DNA of 10,138 nucleotides from Echinostoma caproni (GCA_900618425.1 UZAN01045191.1:13680-23817); one strand, 5' to 3'; shown: positions 1-8,491, numbered from the stretch's first letter. Notes: generated by a model from the letters alone, not told the origin. Translations and numbers: made by a program.

Positions 1-193
1 AAATGGACGACACCCCGAATAGGAGGATTGCGCGCTAAACGATGTGCATGGGACCGGAGATCAGTTTGACGGCGCGTAGATGTAAAGTGCGCAATCAATT
101 AGCCGTACAATGCACAAAGTTCCTCGTGTCATGATCACAGCCGTGCACACTAACTGGAGGTTGGCATTCTTCACTTTTGCTAAAAGGGTTATT

Positions 194-213
194 CACACAC
201 ACACACACACACA
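194..213. repeat. (CA)10 dinucleotide microsatellite
   Basis: Ten uninterrupted CA units are read directly from the sequence. A second, longer tract of the same dinucleotide class in the opposite orientation, (GT)17, lies at 8594-8627. Perfect tracts of this kind are usually length-polymorphic. Confidence 0.95.
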
Positions 214-846
214 ACTTCGACAGGATCTGCTGTGAGTCGTACGTCGAACCCGGGTTGATTGAAACCGATTATTTCCTTAAAGTTAAACTGATAATTGGAT
301 TGCAATGTGAATAGCCCATCACTTAGATCCCGATTCAGAAATTTGAAGTTGATCCAACTGGAAGTAGTGCTTATTTTTGGTATTGCGACTGGACCCGCTT
401 GCGCATTCTCAGTGAATCAAACAGTTATGAATAATCAGTAATCGGAAATCCATATATGAATATCGTGCTCACTGAGAAATAGGTACCCGAATTTGGTAGT
501 TATGCTAACTAGCTGGTAGTAGCTAACATACACACAGACTGATCGAAGATGAACAACTGTGTTACAGAAACTGTAACGTCTGTCTTGTCGACTGCGCAAA
601 ACTCACGTAGCTGGGAACTTCGCCTTGGAGTAATTCAAAACGTGTCCTTTAACAGGTCCTGTATGATATTAGTGTCCCGTTTTCATCATGCTTACACTTC
701 GGTGATATGGTATTGTTTGCATCGGCTTGAGCATGGAAGCACAGCTTTCCGTAAATGGAGCATTGTATCACATGGAAACCAAAATAGGTAGCAATTTCAA
801 TACCCGGACTCAAATGTCATCCATCTAAGTTTTTCCGCAAATCAAA

Positions 847-856
847 CCCCCCCCCC
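847..856. repeat. C10 homopolymer
   Basis: Ten consecutive C residues follow an AAA triplet. The exact length is easily misread by sequencing. An eight-base G run of the same class lies at 3238-3245. Confidence 0.9.
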
Positions 857-1468
857 TTCCGATAAAAACCCTGTCAGTAAGAATTTATGCTCAATAGGAA
901 ATAAGTCAGTTCTGTATAATGATATATGGGAGAGTAAATGATGAGCTGATCAAGTGGATGTATTCGAGCGATATCACCCCCAAAAGATCCGTGGGTAGCA
1001 AATGCATTTTATCCGCAAACAAAACGCAAGAATATCAAATAGAACAGTAAGTGAAATTCCGGGGGCGTGGCTTATGCTATTCAAGCCAAAAGTAATTTGT
1101 CCAAAGTCTTTTTCTCAAGCAAGTCCATGAATAATACAGGGGAATGGTAAAAATATATAATTTTCACAACGCTTTCAGTGGCACAAATAAAAGATTTGTT
1201 TTCAGTAAACTGTTCCACTGTTCGCTAACATTGCTTTGTCGGCATTCTGAAAATGACACGGTCTACATGTAATGTGAACAGTATAATTTCGCAATTGGTA
1301 AATGGCACATATTACTCTCCTCTCTGGTTCATTCATCTGAATGTAATATTCGTACTAAGACAAAAAGTTCATGCGGTTGAGACATTCTGGAGCAGGGTGA
1401 ATTTCCTGAGGATAATTGAAAAAACACAATGAAAAAGGACAACAGCAATAAGTACTGTTGATGTTGCT

Positions 1469-1620
1469 GTGTTCTCCGGGCTGGAAGTCTTGTTTGCAGA
1501 CGTTTCATAGCCAGGTCAGGTACTATCATCAGGGCTTCCTGAAGTTGCAACAATGATATTGTCCAGCGTGGCTTCCAAACGTCTGCGAATAACAGTCACT
1601 TCCAGCTTGAAGAAAACACC
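1469..1620. repeat. imperfect foldback (inverted repeat), mobile-element relic
   Basis: The left arm (1469-1512) and the right arm (1570-1620) are reverse complements over most of their length. Two exact blocks anchor the match: GCTGGAAGT (1480-1488) with ACTTCCAGC (1598-1606), and GCAGACGTTT (1496-1505) with AAACGTCTGC (1577-1586). Weaker pairing runs outward through GTGTT (1469-1473) and AACAC near 1615-1619. Small insertions separate the blocks, so the arms are diverged copies and not a recent duplication. The spacer (1513-1569) holds its own small stems, including ACAAT/ATTGT at 1550-1562. This order of paired blocks is far beyond chance. It could be a small foldback element, or two head-to-head copies of the end of a retroelement. 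No protein domain is present to name the family. Confidence 0.75.
1483..1539 (-). ncRNA. degenerate hammerhead-like ribozyme core
   Basis: On the minus strand the invariant-type heptamer CTGATGA (complement of 1526-1532) is followed by a small stem, AUAG/CUAU (1523-1526 with 1507-1510), then GAAAC (complement of 1502-1506). A third hairpin follows, GUCU/AGAC (1498-1501 with 1487-1490), with a 7-nt loop. GGAA/UUCC (1536-1539 with 1483-1486) could close the junction. The order CUGANGA, stem II, GAAA, stem III is that of a hammerhead. Faults are clear: stem II pairs through the core A9, the pair below A15.1-U16.1 is C/U, and stem I does not start beside the core. Activity is therefore doubtful. 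Penelope-like elements and Smα-type SINEs are known carriers of hammerheads; assignment to either is inference. Confidence 0.35.
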
Positions 1621-2474
1621 AAAATCCGCATCCTGACCAACAATCATTCCACATTATTTCCATCAATACGTACTTCCTGGAAGTCATCCAATTGTAAAAT
1701 CCAAGCCTGGAACACCATTATGAATACTTTATGCAAAACTATGATGTTCATTATTGCTTGCATTTCAGATTTTTCTGTAAAGCGTAATATACTTTCTACT
1801 ATAATTCTAGTCACACAACTTTTTTAATTTTTCGAATGAAAAAATTTGCTTCTGATGCATTAGTGATTGAGTTGTGAAATATTCTGAAAATTATTCAGAA
1901 ATAGTATTTGATATCCCGAGCAATTAGAGATCCAAATCCTGCCCCACCCCGTGGGACTCAAATCACATAGTCCCTCTCTCCGTTTGGTATAATCTCCGAG
2001 GGCGTTAGATCGTCAATCCTGAAGAAAAGATGAATATACGAAAATACCGCTTTCACCCGAAAGTAAGACTAGATCTGATATTTTCTTATACATCGAGAAC
2101 CGTAGCCTTATTTTTCAAATATCATAGTTCAGATTTACTCACGTACAAGGCTCTATATTTAATGATGCACACCTTAATCTGAAATATCATGCTTATCCAT
2201 TAAATTCGGAATTCCTGCCTGAATTTCTCACGACTCCATCGTCTGACCTCAGTCTCTCGAATTCAACAACAAAGCCTTCCGTAAATAAATATTTATTGTT
2301 CATGAAATCTGCCAGCCGTGTATTGGTAGTGATTTGATCTCATATGGGTATCATTTCTTGGGGGTTCAATCAATCCTATATGGTAGATGCATTTAAATAA
2401 GATGGAATGATTAGGTGAAATCTGAAAGGGCTGGTCCAAACCTAACTTGCTAAATAACTTGAGTTATTCGCTCA
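1613..2474. other. no recognisable gene
   Basis: No long frame or coding signal is visible on either strand. At 1953-1974 a 6-bp stem (GGGACT/AGTCCC, 10-nt loop) encloses, on the minus strand, a B-box-like GATTTGAGTCC. A possible A-box-like TACCAAACGG lies upstream of it on the same strand. It could be a worn tRNA-derived repeat but is too degraded to annotate as one. Confidence 0.5.
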
Positions 2475-2600
2475 AGGTGCGGGCTGTCGATCGCATGGCC
2501 AAGTGATGAGGGTTTCAACTCCCAACTCCTGAGATCTGCGGTTCGAGTCCTCGTTAGGGTACGAAAAGTGAGCCCTACTGACGAGTACCAATAAAAACTC
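2475..2600 (+). mobile_element. tRNA-derived SINE with 3' hairpin
   Basis: An internal RNA polymerase III promoter is visible. An A-box match, TGGCCAAGTGATGAG, begins at 2496, and a perfect B box, GGTTCGAGTCC, lies at 2540-2550. The 44-bp distance is that of a real tRNA. It is not a functional tRNA: the would-be acceptor arms (2489-2495 and 2554-2560) do not pair and the T stem has a mismatch. Directly after the B box, CTCGTTAGGG (2550-2559) pairs with CCCTA and ACGAG (2573-2577, 2581-2585), leaving a 3-nt bulge. An A-rich AATAAAAA follows, as at a SINE 3' end. CTGACGA at 2578-2584 fits the hammerhead CUGANGA box, but no GAAA follows. The layout recalls the schistosome Smα SINE, which has a tRNA-like promoter and a hammerhead; the link is inference. 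Boundaries are approximate and no target-site duplication was identified. Confidence 0.65.
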
Positions 2601-2769
2601 CAGTTCATTCTTTTTTCGACCAGCACACAAAAATTCTATCGTATTTAAAAGCGAATAGTTGTTCAACGAATGGCGCAAAATCGTATCTACGCGTGTGCGG
2701 ATGTTTTACCAGTTTACAACCTGTTCTCCCCTCCCTCTCCCTGCCTTCTCATTGGTGATCGCGTTTGAG

Positions 2770-3057
2770 ATAATGGGGGTGGTTCGGTATTATATTCCCG
2801 ATCCTGTCATCGCCCAGTACCAGCTATCCCCTAAAGTAACCCTTATCTCATCCGAGGACGACATTCTTAGTCTGATGATTTCGACACATGTGTACATGAT
2901 TCAAGAGCCACCTTTTCATCCAGTCTTGTACATACACACACACAAATATATGCACCTTTATCCTTATCACTGTCATCCACACGTGGGCACGAAGGCAGTG
3001 AAGAAAAGCTGGCTGGATTATAGATGGGACGACATACGTGATCTGTGGAAGAAATAG
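2770..3057 (+). CDS. possible terminal exon, unrecognised protein (partial)
   Basis: A pyrimidine-rich tract at 2718-2751 (TCCCCTCCCTCTCCC and similar) is followed by the next AG at 2768-2769, an arrangement like a 3' splice site. From there a frame stays open to TAG at 3055-3057, and an AATAAA lies at 3157-3162. The 95-residue reading begins IMGVVRYYIPDPVIAQYQ and ends with a charged, tryptophan-containing tail, SWLDYRWDDIRDLWKK. It contains a CA-repeat-derived His/Thr stretch near 2935-2945. No domain, signal peptide or membrane segment is recognised. The wider open frame starts near 2659 without an ATG. One frame of this length is expected by chance in 10 kb, and the tail region may belong to a repeat, so this is only a candidate. 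Confidence 0.18.
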   Translation: MMGVVRYYIPDPVIAQYQLSPKVTLISSEDDILSLMISTHVYMIQEPPFHPVLYIHTHKYMHLYPYHCHPHVGTKAVKKSWLDYRWDDIRDLWKK

Positions 3058-4003
3058 GGTGTACCGTTTTGAAGCACACGTCTGGGTAGCAAATCGAAAC
3101 TGATCAGATCACAGTCCACATCAATACCCACCTATGTGTTGCTTGTTTGACAGATAAATAAAACCGGACGCAACGATATTACTCGCGTTCAGCTTCCCAT
3201 TGTTTTCCCGCCCACGATCCACCCCGTTTTGGAAGGAGGGGGGGGAGGCAGAAGAAGCCATTAATTATTGCCCAGTGCAATCATGCGTGCACAACCAATT
3301 CACCATACACGATCAACGTTAACCGTGACGGTTGCAATGCGGGTCCAGGACTGCGCCTCTCAACGGCACGTGGATAAGACGTCCGCGGATTATGTAAAGT
3401 GCGGGTGGCAGCACTGTTGTGTTTGAAACGATGGATTGGTTGGGCGCTGGATCGTAAATTAAGAAGCAATCATCCGAACAAAAATACTTACCGCCCATCG
3501 GTCAGCATCTGTTATTTCATAAAACGCGACTGATGCAGGCATGGTACACCTCGTCTGCAATCTGATTGAATGCGAAGCTGATGAGTCGGTTGGGTGCAAA
3601 TTAATTTCTCTCCTGATTATCGGATTTGTTCCCGATCACATCCAACGCCAACTATAAGCAATTTGTCTGTACTTTTTTATCTGATTTTAACAAGACAACT
3701 CATGATCCGTTTGGAATACATTTTTATGCGATATCCACACTTGTTGCGGTGTATTTCTCACTATCACTATCAGAATGAAAACAACGAGAACACCGTTCAG
3801 GAGAACTGAATAGCACAGTTCAAGTAATTTTGCTCAGCAGTTCATGAGTTCGGTGTCCTCCCTACTCCACCTCAAACTCTGAACTTCCTAAATAAAGATC
3901 CATGTGTAAAGCTTAGAAATCGCGCCGGTAGTATTTTATCGTGAGTGCTTGCATGTTACTGGGCCTTTTTGGTTCATGACACTTTATTTGCTTTGACCTG
4001 CAG
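3058..4003. other. no recognisable gene
   Basis: No supportable coding region. A somewhat GC-richer part at 3180-3470 is open in one minus-strand frame (3281-3469), but the reading is low in coding character. An 8-base G run lies at 3238-3245. AATAAA at 3157-3162 could end a transcript from the candidate exon upstream. A plus-strand ATG-started frame near 3594-3809 shows no recognisable protein. Confidence 0.5.
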
Positions 4004-4265
4004 ATTTAACTTGAACCTGCATCCACGGAAAACCTTTCTGGCAGTGTTTCCTCGCCAACCCATGCCCTACATCCATACCGCCGTTCCCCGCCGACATTCT
4101 TCGCCCGAAAGCCTTGTATCCTCTCCAGCTGCGAGAATGCGAGGCGAGGGACATCCTGTCGCGCATCTCTGTTCACTCTGCTGCGCTGCGAGAGCCCGGA
4201 GTGCGTTTGCATTACACATGCACTTTTCGATGAGCTTTGCAATTGACGAGCACCATAGTCCTTGA
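4004..4265 (+). CDS. possible terminal exon, unrecognised protein (partial)
   Basis: The sequence before 4004, TTTATTTGCTTTGACCTGCAG, resembles a 3' splice site with a pyrimidine-rich tract ending in CAG at 4001-4003. The frame then stays open to TGA at 4263-4265, and AATAAA follows at 4289-4294, only 23 bases beyond the stop. The reading is about 87 residues, rich in Arg, Pro, His and Ser in the middle, with a Cys pair (CSLCC) in its second half. No domain is recognised. The stretch is GC-richer than its flanks. A strong caveat is that three minus-strand frames are also largely open across 4006-4242, so the lack of stops may simply reflect composition. Confidence 0.15.
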
Positions 4266-4312
4266 ACGAATAAGGTATTGTGCAAGGGAATAAAGGAGAA
4301 TATGATTTGGGT

Positions 4313-5700
4313 AAATGATGCTTTTCTTCATATGGAGATCAGAGAAAGCGGGATCTCAAAGGTTAGGCACAGTGTACAGCTGCTTCATCCAACGTGACTA
4401 TTGTACATCGGATCAGATTGTAAGATGACTTTGCTGTAATCGAACTATGTCGATGGAATCCACTGCTACTGAGACCCAACAACAGTGATGCAATTATTTA
4501 GTTATCCCTAACGTCTCATTTGATGCTTCCTCTGCTCCCCTGTCTTTGAAATATATCTTGCTCGGTGATGTGAACTAACAGATGCCAAGCAATGTAAAGT
4601 AAGAGTTAAGTTTCATGGTCCGGTAAATGCAGGATCATTGCATATTGTCAACTACATCTTTGTCGATCGCCGCAACATTTCATTTTGAAGTATAAAATGT
4701 CCAGCTTCCATATAAAACCCTCTAAGTCGTATGCGTTATGTTTTCATGATTGGTTCATACAGACAGAGTAAACAAAACCTTCTCATACACAAAAATTTAT
4801 TTGTCCCAACCTCAAAGCGATTTCGGCATTCTTCACACAATGAACGTGAATTTAAATACGAGGTGTTATTTGAACCTGTACTGGTGCCCAAAACTGAATG
4901 AACTAGTCTTAAATAGTAATTTACGTTTGTTTTCGTCGGGATTTGAGTATTAGAAAAGCGGTTTCAAAAAGTCTTATTCATGCTCTAGGATACCGGACTT
5001 GGACTTATTCTAGTTGTCTTGTCTATCTTGCGTAGATTTCACACTGCACTGTTAATGAAAGAGCTCTACAGACTACATGTTTCTGTGTTATCAATGTAGA
5101 ATAAATATGCCTTGATGACTCGATGTTTTGCATCTTTGTGATGTGGAATCCTGCTACAGAATTGTGGTTATCCTGCGTCAAAAGTTATTATAGTTATGGA
5201 AACAAATGAGCAACTAGAAACGGTTTGCTACCTAGCCACTAATATTTACCTTGGCGGATGAGATTGTATCATTTAAATGAAATCGGTCGATAAATTTTCT
5301 CTTATCCGAGATACTTGTGACTTCCGTCTGATATCTTTTTATCCATTGAAGATCGGATATATGCTGTGATTCGGCCGATCCTACGTTACACCTACAGAAC
5401 GTATCTAGTATGCACTAAAGATAGATAGTTAAGACTGGCAATGTTCCAACTTAATTATCTTGACAAGCACTTAGCAGAAGAAGCAGATCAGCAATCTCGG
5501 ATGTATCCTGAGCATCCTGATGGTTGACGATGGGGTTAGACATTTGCAATTGACTTCCTCGAGCTGAGGGGGATCGGGACACAAGTTAGCTCCAGATTAA
5601 AATTATTCCCAAAGACAGTGCGTGATGGAAAAACAGATAAAAAGCCGATTCCGTAAAGTGAGAGAAAGATGTCACATAACTCTGACGAGTTGCATTAAAT
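4313..5700. other. no recognisable gene
   Basis: Stops are frequent in all frames and no structured RNA or mobile element is apparent. Two TATAAAA heptamers at 4691-4697 and 4711-4717 are 20 bp apart, but nothing coding follows them. The longest frame (about 67 codons near 4750-4953) lacks recognisable features. Confidence 0.55.
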
Positions 5701-5749
5701 TCAGTAAATCCCGCTAGGCTACTTGGTCGGGGCCCATAGCATGTGTCCA

Positions 5750-5815
5750 TTCTCTGGGCTGTTTCGAACACTTGACGTGAACAAACAACCCCCACCCAGC
5801 TACCCGCGAAACGAA
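5750..5815 (-). repeat. weak minus-strand tRNA-like (SINE-like) module
   Basis: On the minus strand an A-box-like TAGCTGGGTGG is followed, about 32 bases downstream, by a B-box-like TGTTCGAAACA (two mismatches to GGTTCGANNCC). The spacing is short for a tRNA but possible in a deleted copy. Further downstream on the same strand a perfect A-box match, TAGCCTAGCGG (complement of 5711-5721), has no B box at the right distance. Together these suggest a rearranged tRNA-derived repeat, with low certainty. Confidence 0.22.
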
Positions 5816-5829
5816 ATTCGCACATATTT

Positions 5830-7499
5830 TCATCGATGTCACTATTGACAAATGCACAGTTTGGTTGGGGAATAGCTTACGAAATGAACACAGAAATGAA
5901 TGGAAGAATAATCATTAAAGCGGGGCCAAGGTGATGAACAAGTCCTTTTGTTGAGTTAAAAGGAGTTTTGGTCGATTGATCACTTCATTGGTCTCGGGCA
6001 TTTTGGTAATATGATGAGTGTTGATCACTGGAAAAGATTTCTTAGAAACCAATGCTTGAAACCAAATGCTTGACAGTGGATGAGCTCAGTATCCGGTTTG
6101 CGCGAAATGGGTCAGTAATCGGCTCTGTTGACCCCGAAATGGTAATCTTGGTCTGATCATAGTTGAGAAAATCTTTTCAAATCCGATTACATAATTGCTT
6201 TTCTGTTTCACATGTCAGTATGACTGTATCTACATTCGAATTGTTGGACGAAAGAAATTCCTCTCGCAATGACTGTCTCCTGATGTACCTGATCAAATTC
6301 ATTATCGAATAAGTTTGATTTGGCGGGCAGTGGCAAGAACTCCTTTACAGAGAGAAGGGGGAGAGAACAGGTGCGCTTCTTGTCCTGTGGGCCGTTGTGG
6401 ATCCGGTTGCGTAATACGCAGGGTTGACAACCAATTATATATATATAGCGTAATTAGTATGTGAATGACTAGAGTAAATTTCCCAGGAAGCATACGACCA
6501 GCTTTAAATTCTTACCACTCATTAGAAATGTCTATCCGGGGATCTCTTGTCCAGTCACTTATATACCTGTACCCAAAAGTGTACTTTCGAATTGAGTCAC
6601 CTTTATTACGGTCACTAACATCCAACCCATCTACTCATGATTGAATAAAAATAAAAGTTCTGGACTAAAAAATACATCTGATGTAGCACATCAGAAGTGT
6701 GTGTCGTTTACGAGCACGATGCATCTGACGAACTTTCTTCCAAATTAGCCCAAATTCCTTTGCCTCAGGTACATTTCACTTACCTATTAGCAGCTTCGGA
6801 TTATTCAGAGGACCTCATTTTTTCGGTTCCTCTCGACTGGCCTATTCAGTGAATTCTTTTAGTATGTGATTATTTTAAAATAGCCTGATTATTTACACAC
6901 CGCATTATGTTGAGTTGAGTTCATCTATTTTATTACTCCAACCCACAACTTCTTCTATTTTGTTCACCTTCATGTGAAACCTTTGAAAACAATTATTTAC
7001 TGATTCTAAAGATATCATGGTAGACGATTTCGGTTTCACCTACGTGTAAAAATAACGGGTACACTTCAACCTGTCACAGTTTCACCGTGGATTACACATA
7101 TTTGTTACCTTCCAATCAGGTATTACGTAATCTCAATTCATTTCATCATGCCGACCTTTACATGCATCATTCACATTTAGCAGGCGAACATTGGTGCTGG
7201 GATTATTGATCTAACTTGACGATTCTCACCTGGTTTGCTCATTCCAACTAGTCCGGCTTGTTCAGTACATTTTCATGACCAAGACTCTATGGCTACATAT
7301 TGCAGATACTGCACTATCACACAACTATAGCACAAAATCCTTAGAATAGTTGATAATCGTCCCCGCGTGATTTATCTGCATTGGTGCGCACATTACGGAA
7401 GGGATTCAACTGGTGTAAAAGCTTTACCATACTACTAACATATGCTATACTATTTGGATCATAGTGCAACATACGGGTAATCGGAGACTATCTACTTCC
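5830..7499. other. no recognisable gene
   Basis: This long stretch contains no frame with coding character. A GC-richer patch at 6310-6430 is open on the minus strand (6302-6493) but not recognised. Short palindromes, such as TGCGTAATACGCA at 6408-6420 and TCTGATGT/ACATCAGA at 6677-6695, are within the number expected by chance. The remainder is AT-rich and featureless. Confidence 0.55.
6436..6447. repeat. (TA)6 microsatellite
   Basis: Six uninterrupted TA units directly follow a 5-bp palindrome, GGTTGACAACC (6422-6432). The tract is short and may have no function. Confidence 0.85.
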
Positions 7500-7648
7500 A
7501 TTCTCCTCTGTTCGGCCATCATTTCATTTGGGTTTTCTTTCTCGTCCGTATCCTCTCCTTTGGCCGTTTGCTGAGTCTATCCCGCCCCGCCCCACTCCCA
7601 TTCCCCAGTCGTACAAGCGCATACACCCACTAAATATCCACACGCCAG

Positions 7649-7683
7649 CCCGCCCGCCCGCCGGCCCGCCGGCCCACCCACCC
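7649..7683 (-). other. G-quadruplex motif (i-motif on plus strand)
   Basis: Seven CCC tracts occur in 35 bases of the plus strand (starts 7649, 7653, 7657, 7665, 7673, 7677, 7681), separated by 1 or 5 bases. The minus strand therefore carries seven GGG tracts with loops of 1-5 nt, well above the four needed for an intramolecular G-quadruplex. The self-complementary GCCGGC pieces between them could also form hairpins. The motif definition is established; folding in the cell is inference. Confidence 0.8.
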
Positions 7684-8058
7684 GTGAATCTGCCATCGAC
7701 TCATCTCTAATAACTTCAGCTCACTTCAAAATTTCTATTCTTTACCGGTTCAGCGTGTAAACACCCTACCACGACTACAATAAAGCAAACGGGGACAATC
7801 TATCTGGCGAGTTGGAAGCTGCGTGCTCCGGTGCATTTTTTTCACAGGTTCATTCATTCATTCCCTCATACTCAGTCACTCAGCCGCTCACTAACTCTCG
7901 TTCGCGCGCGCTCTCTCATCTCGTTCTGGTACACACCCACCCCTACACTTTCACCACCACCACTCGGTTCTCGGGTCTTTTTGTTCCCGTGTTTTCCCAT
8001 CACTTCTCCACTGTTGCTCATACTGCGTGGTATTGTGGACGTTACTGGTGCCAGTGTT

Positions 8059-8083
8059 GATGGTGGTGGTGGTGACGGTGGTG
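8059..8083. repeat. GGT/GTG triplet repeat
   Basis: GATGGTGGTGGTGGTGACGG and the following TGGTG form an almost pure GGT run broken by one GAC. It sits where the plus strand changes from pyrimidine-rich to G/T-rich. No open frame through it is recognised. Confidence 0.85.
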
Positions 8084-8162
8084 TTTCGCTGATGCTGTTG
8101 CTACTCCAGTGATGATGCTACGTTTATCGAGGATTTGGATGTGTGGAAGAAAACGGCTGGAT

Positions 8163-8187
8163 GAGAGGGAGGGAGAGAGAGGAAGAA
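8163..8187. repeat. polypurine (GA-rich) tract
   Basis: Twenty-five consecutive purines, mainly GAGAGGGAGGGAGAGAGAGG, are read from the plus strand. Polypurine tracts of this length can adopt triplex structures; whether this one does is unknown. Confidence 0.85.
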
Positions 8188-8263
8188 CATATCGTGTGTT
8201 GGTGTGGAGAGTCTACGTGAGTATGAATATGTCAAATGCACCTGGTGTATTCAGACTATAACA

Positions 8264-8348
8264 CAACCACCACCACCACGATCAAGAGCAGCAGCAGAGG
8301 CGGCGGCAGCAGCAGCAGCAGCAGCAACAACAACAACAACAACAGCGA
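8264..8348. repeat. CAC / CAG / CAA triplet-repeat block
   Basis: Four CAC units lead, after a short gap, into three CAG, an AGG CGG CGG interruption, six CAG and six CAA units ending in CAG. The Gln frame has a stop immediately upstream (TAA at 8259-8261) and TGA soon after, so it is not a long polyglutamine protein by itself. The Ser/Asn frame (ATG 8236 to TAG at 8443-8445) gives 69 residues, and the Ala/Thr frame is also open. Each unit is repeated without synonymous variation, which points to a microsatellite more than to selected protein sequence. Confidence 0.85.
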
Positions 8349-8440
8349 CAGTCATGATTCCGATTATTTCGTCCCAAAACCTGTGTGCTTGCTACATTTG
8401 AACTGCTCGAGCGAGGGGAAGTGGGAAGTGTTAGGGATAG

Positions 8441-8457
8441 CCTAGCGTTCGGCTAGG
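8441..8457. other. short hairpin CCTAGC/GCTAGG
   Basis: CCTAGC (8441-8446) and GCTAGG (8452-8457) pair perfectly around a 5-nt GTTCG loop. The 3' arm runs into the GGTC tetramer repeat. The arms are short enough for chance, but adjacency to the repeat makes the pair worth marking. Confidence 0.4.
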
Positions 8458-8491
8458 TCGGTCGGTCGGTTGGTCGGTCGGTCGTTCGGTC
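8456..8491. repeat. (GGTC)9 tetranucleotide repeat with two variants
   Basis: Nine tandem tetramers are read directly: three GGTC, one GGTT, three GGTC, one GTTC and one GGTC. The minus strand reads GACC. Only single-base changes separate the units, consistent with a slippage-derived microsatellite. Confidence 0.9.

Larger units (their letters stand above)
1..1468. other. no recognisable gene
   Basis: Both strands are broken by stops every few tens of codons. The best frame is an ATG-started 80-codon stretch at 549-791 whose product matches nothing I recognise and has no convincing splice or polyadenylation context. The stretch holds only a (CA)10 microsatellite and a C10 run, listed separately. 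It reads as intergenic or intronic DNA. Confidence 0.6.

Noticed and set aside
80..91. 12-mer ATGTAAAGTGCG repeated at 3392-3403
   Set aside because: A few 12-base matches are expected in a 10-kb window, and the flanks do not align.
26..96. 8-bp inverted repeat GATTGCGC/GCGCAATC
   Set aside because: With a 55-bp gap this is within chance expectation.
549..791. 80-codon ATG-started frame
   Set aside because: Length is well within chance, the product is not recognised, and no splice or polyadenylation context supports it.
1953..1974. Hairpin with minus-strand B-box-like motif
   Set aside because: Two B-box mismatches and a poor A box; not enough to call a SINE.
3281..3469. Minus-strand 62-codon frame in GC-richer DNA
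   Set aside because: Not recognised and short; composition alone explains the lack of stops.
3574..3600. CTGATGAGTC resembling a hammerhead start
   Set aside because: No GAAA box follows and no stem II can be drawn from the following bases.
4691..4717. Two TATAAAA boxes 20 bp apart
   Set aside because: Several such heptamers are expected by chance in AT-rich DNA, and no coding region follows.
6408..6432. Adjacent short palindromes TGCGTAATACGCA and GGTTGACAACC
   Set aside because: Arms of 5-6 bp occur several times by chance at this length.
6677..6695. 8-bp hairpin TCTGATGT/ACATCAGA
   Set aside because: About one such stem is expected by chance over all small loop sizes, and no terminator or RNA context was seen.
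7528..8112. Overlapping Pro/Ser-rich frames in the C/T-rich region
   Set aside because: They result from low-complexity DNA without stops; most begin without ATG.
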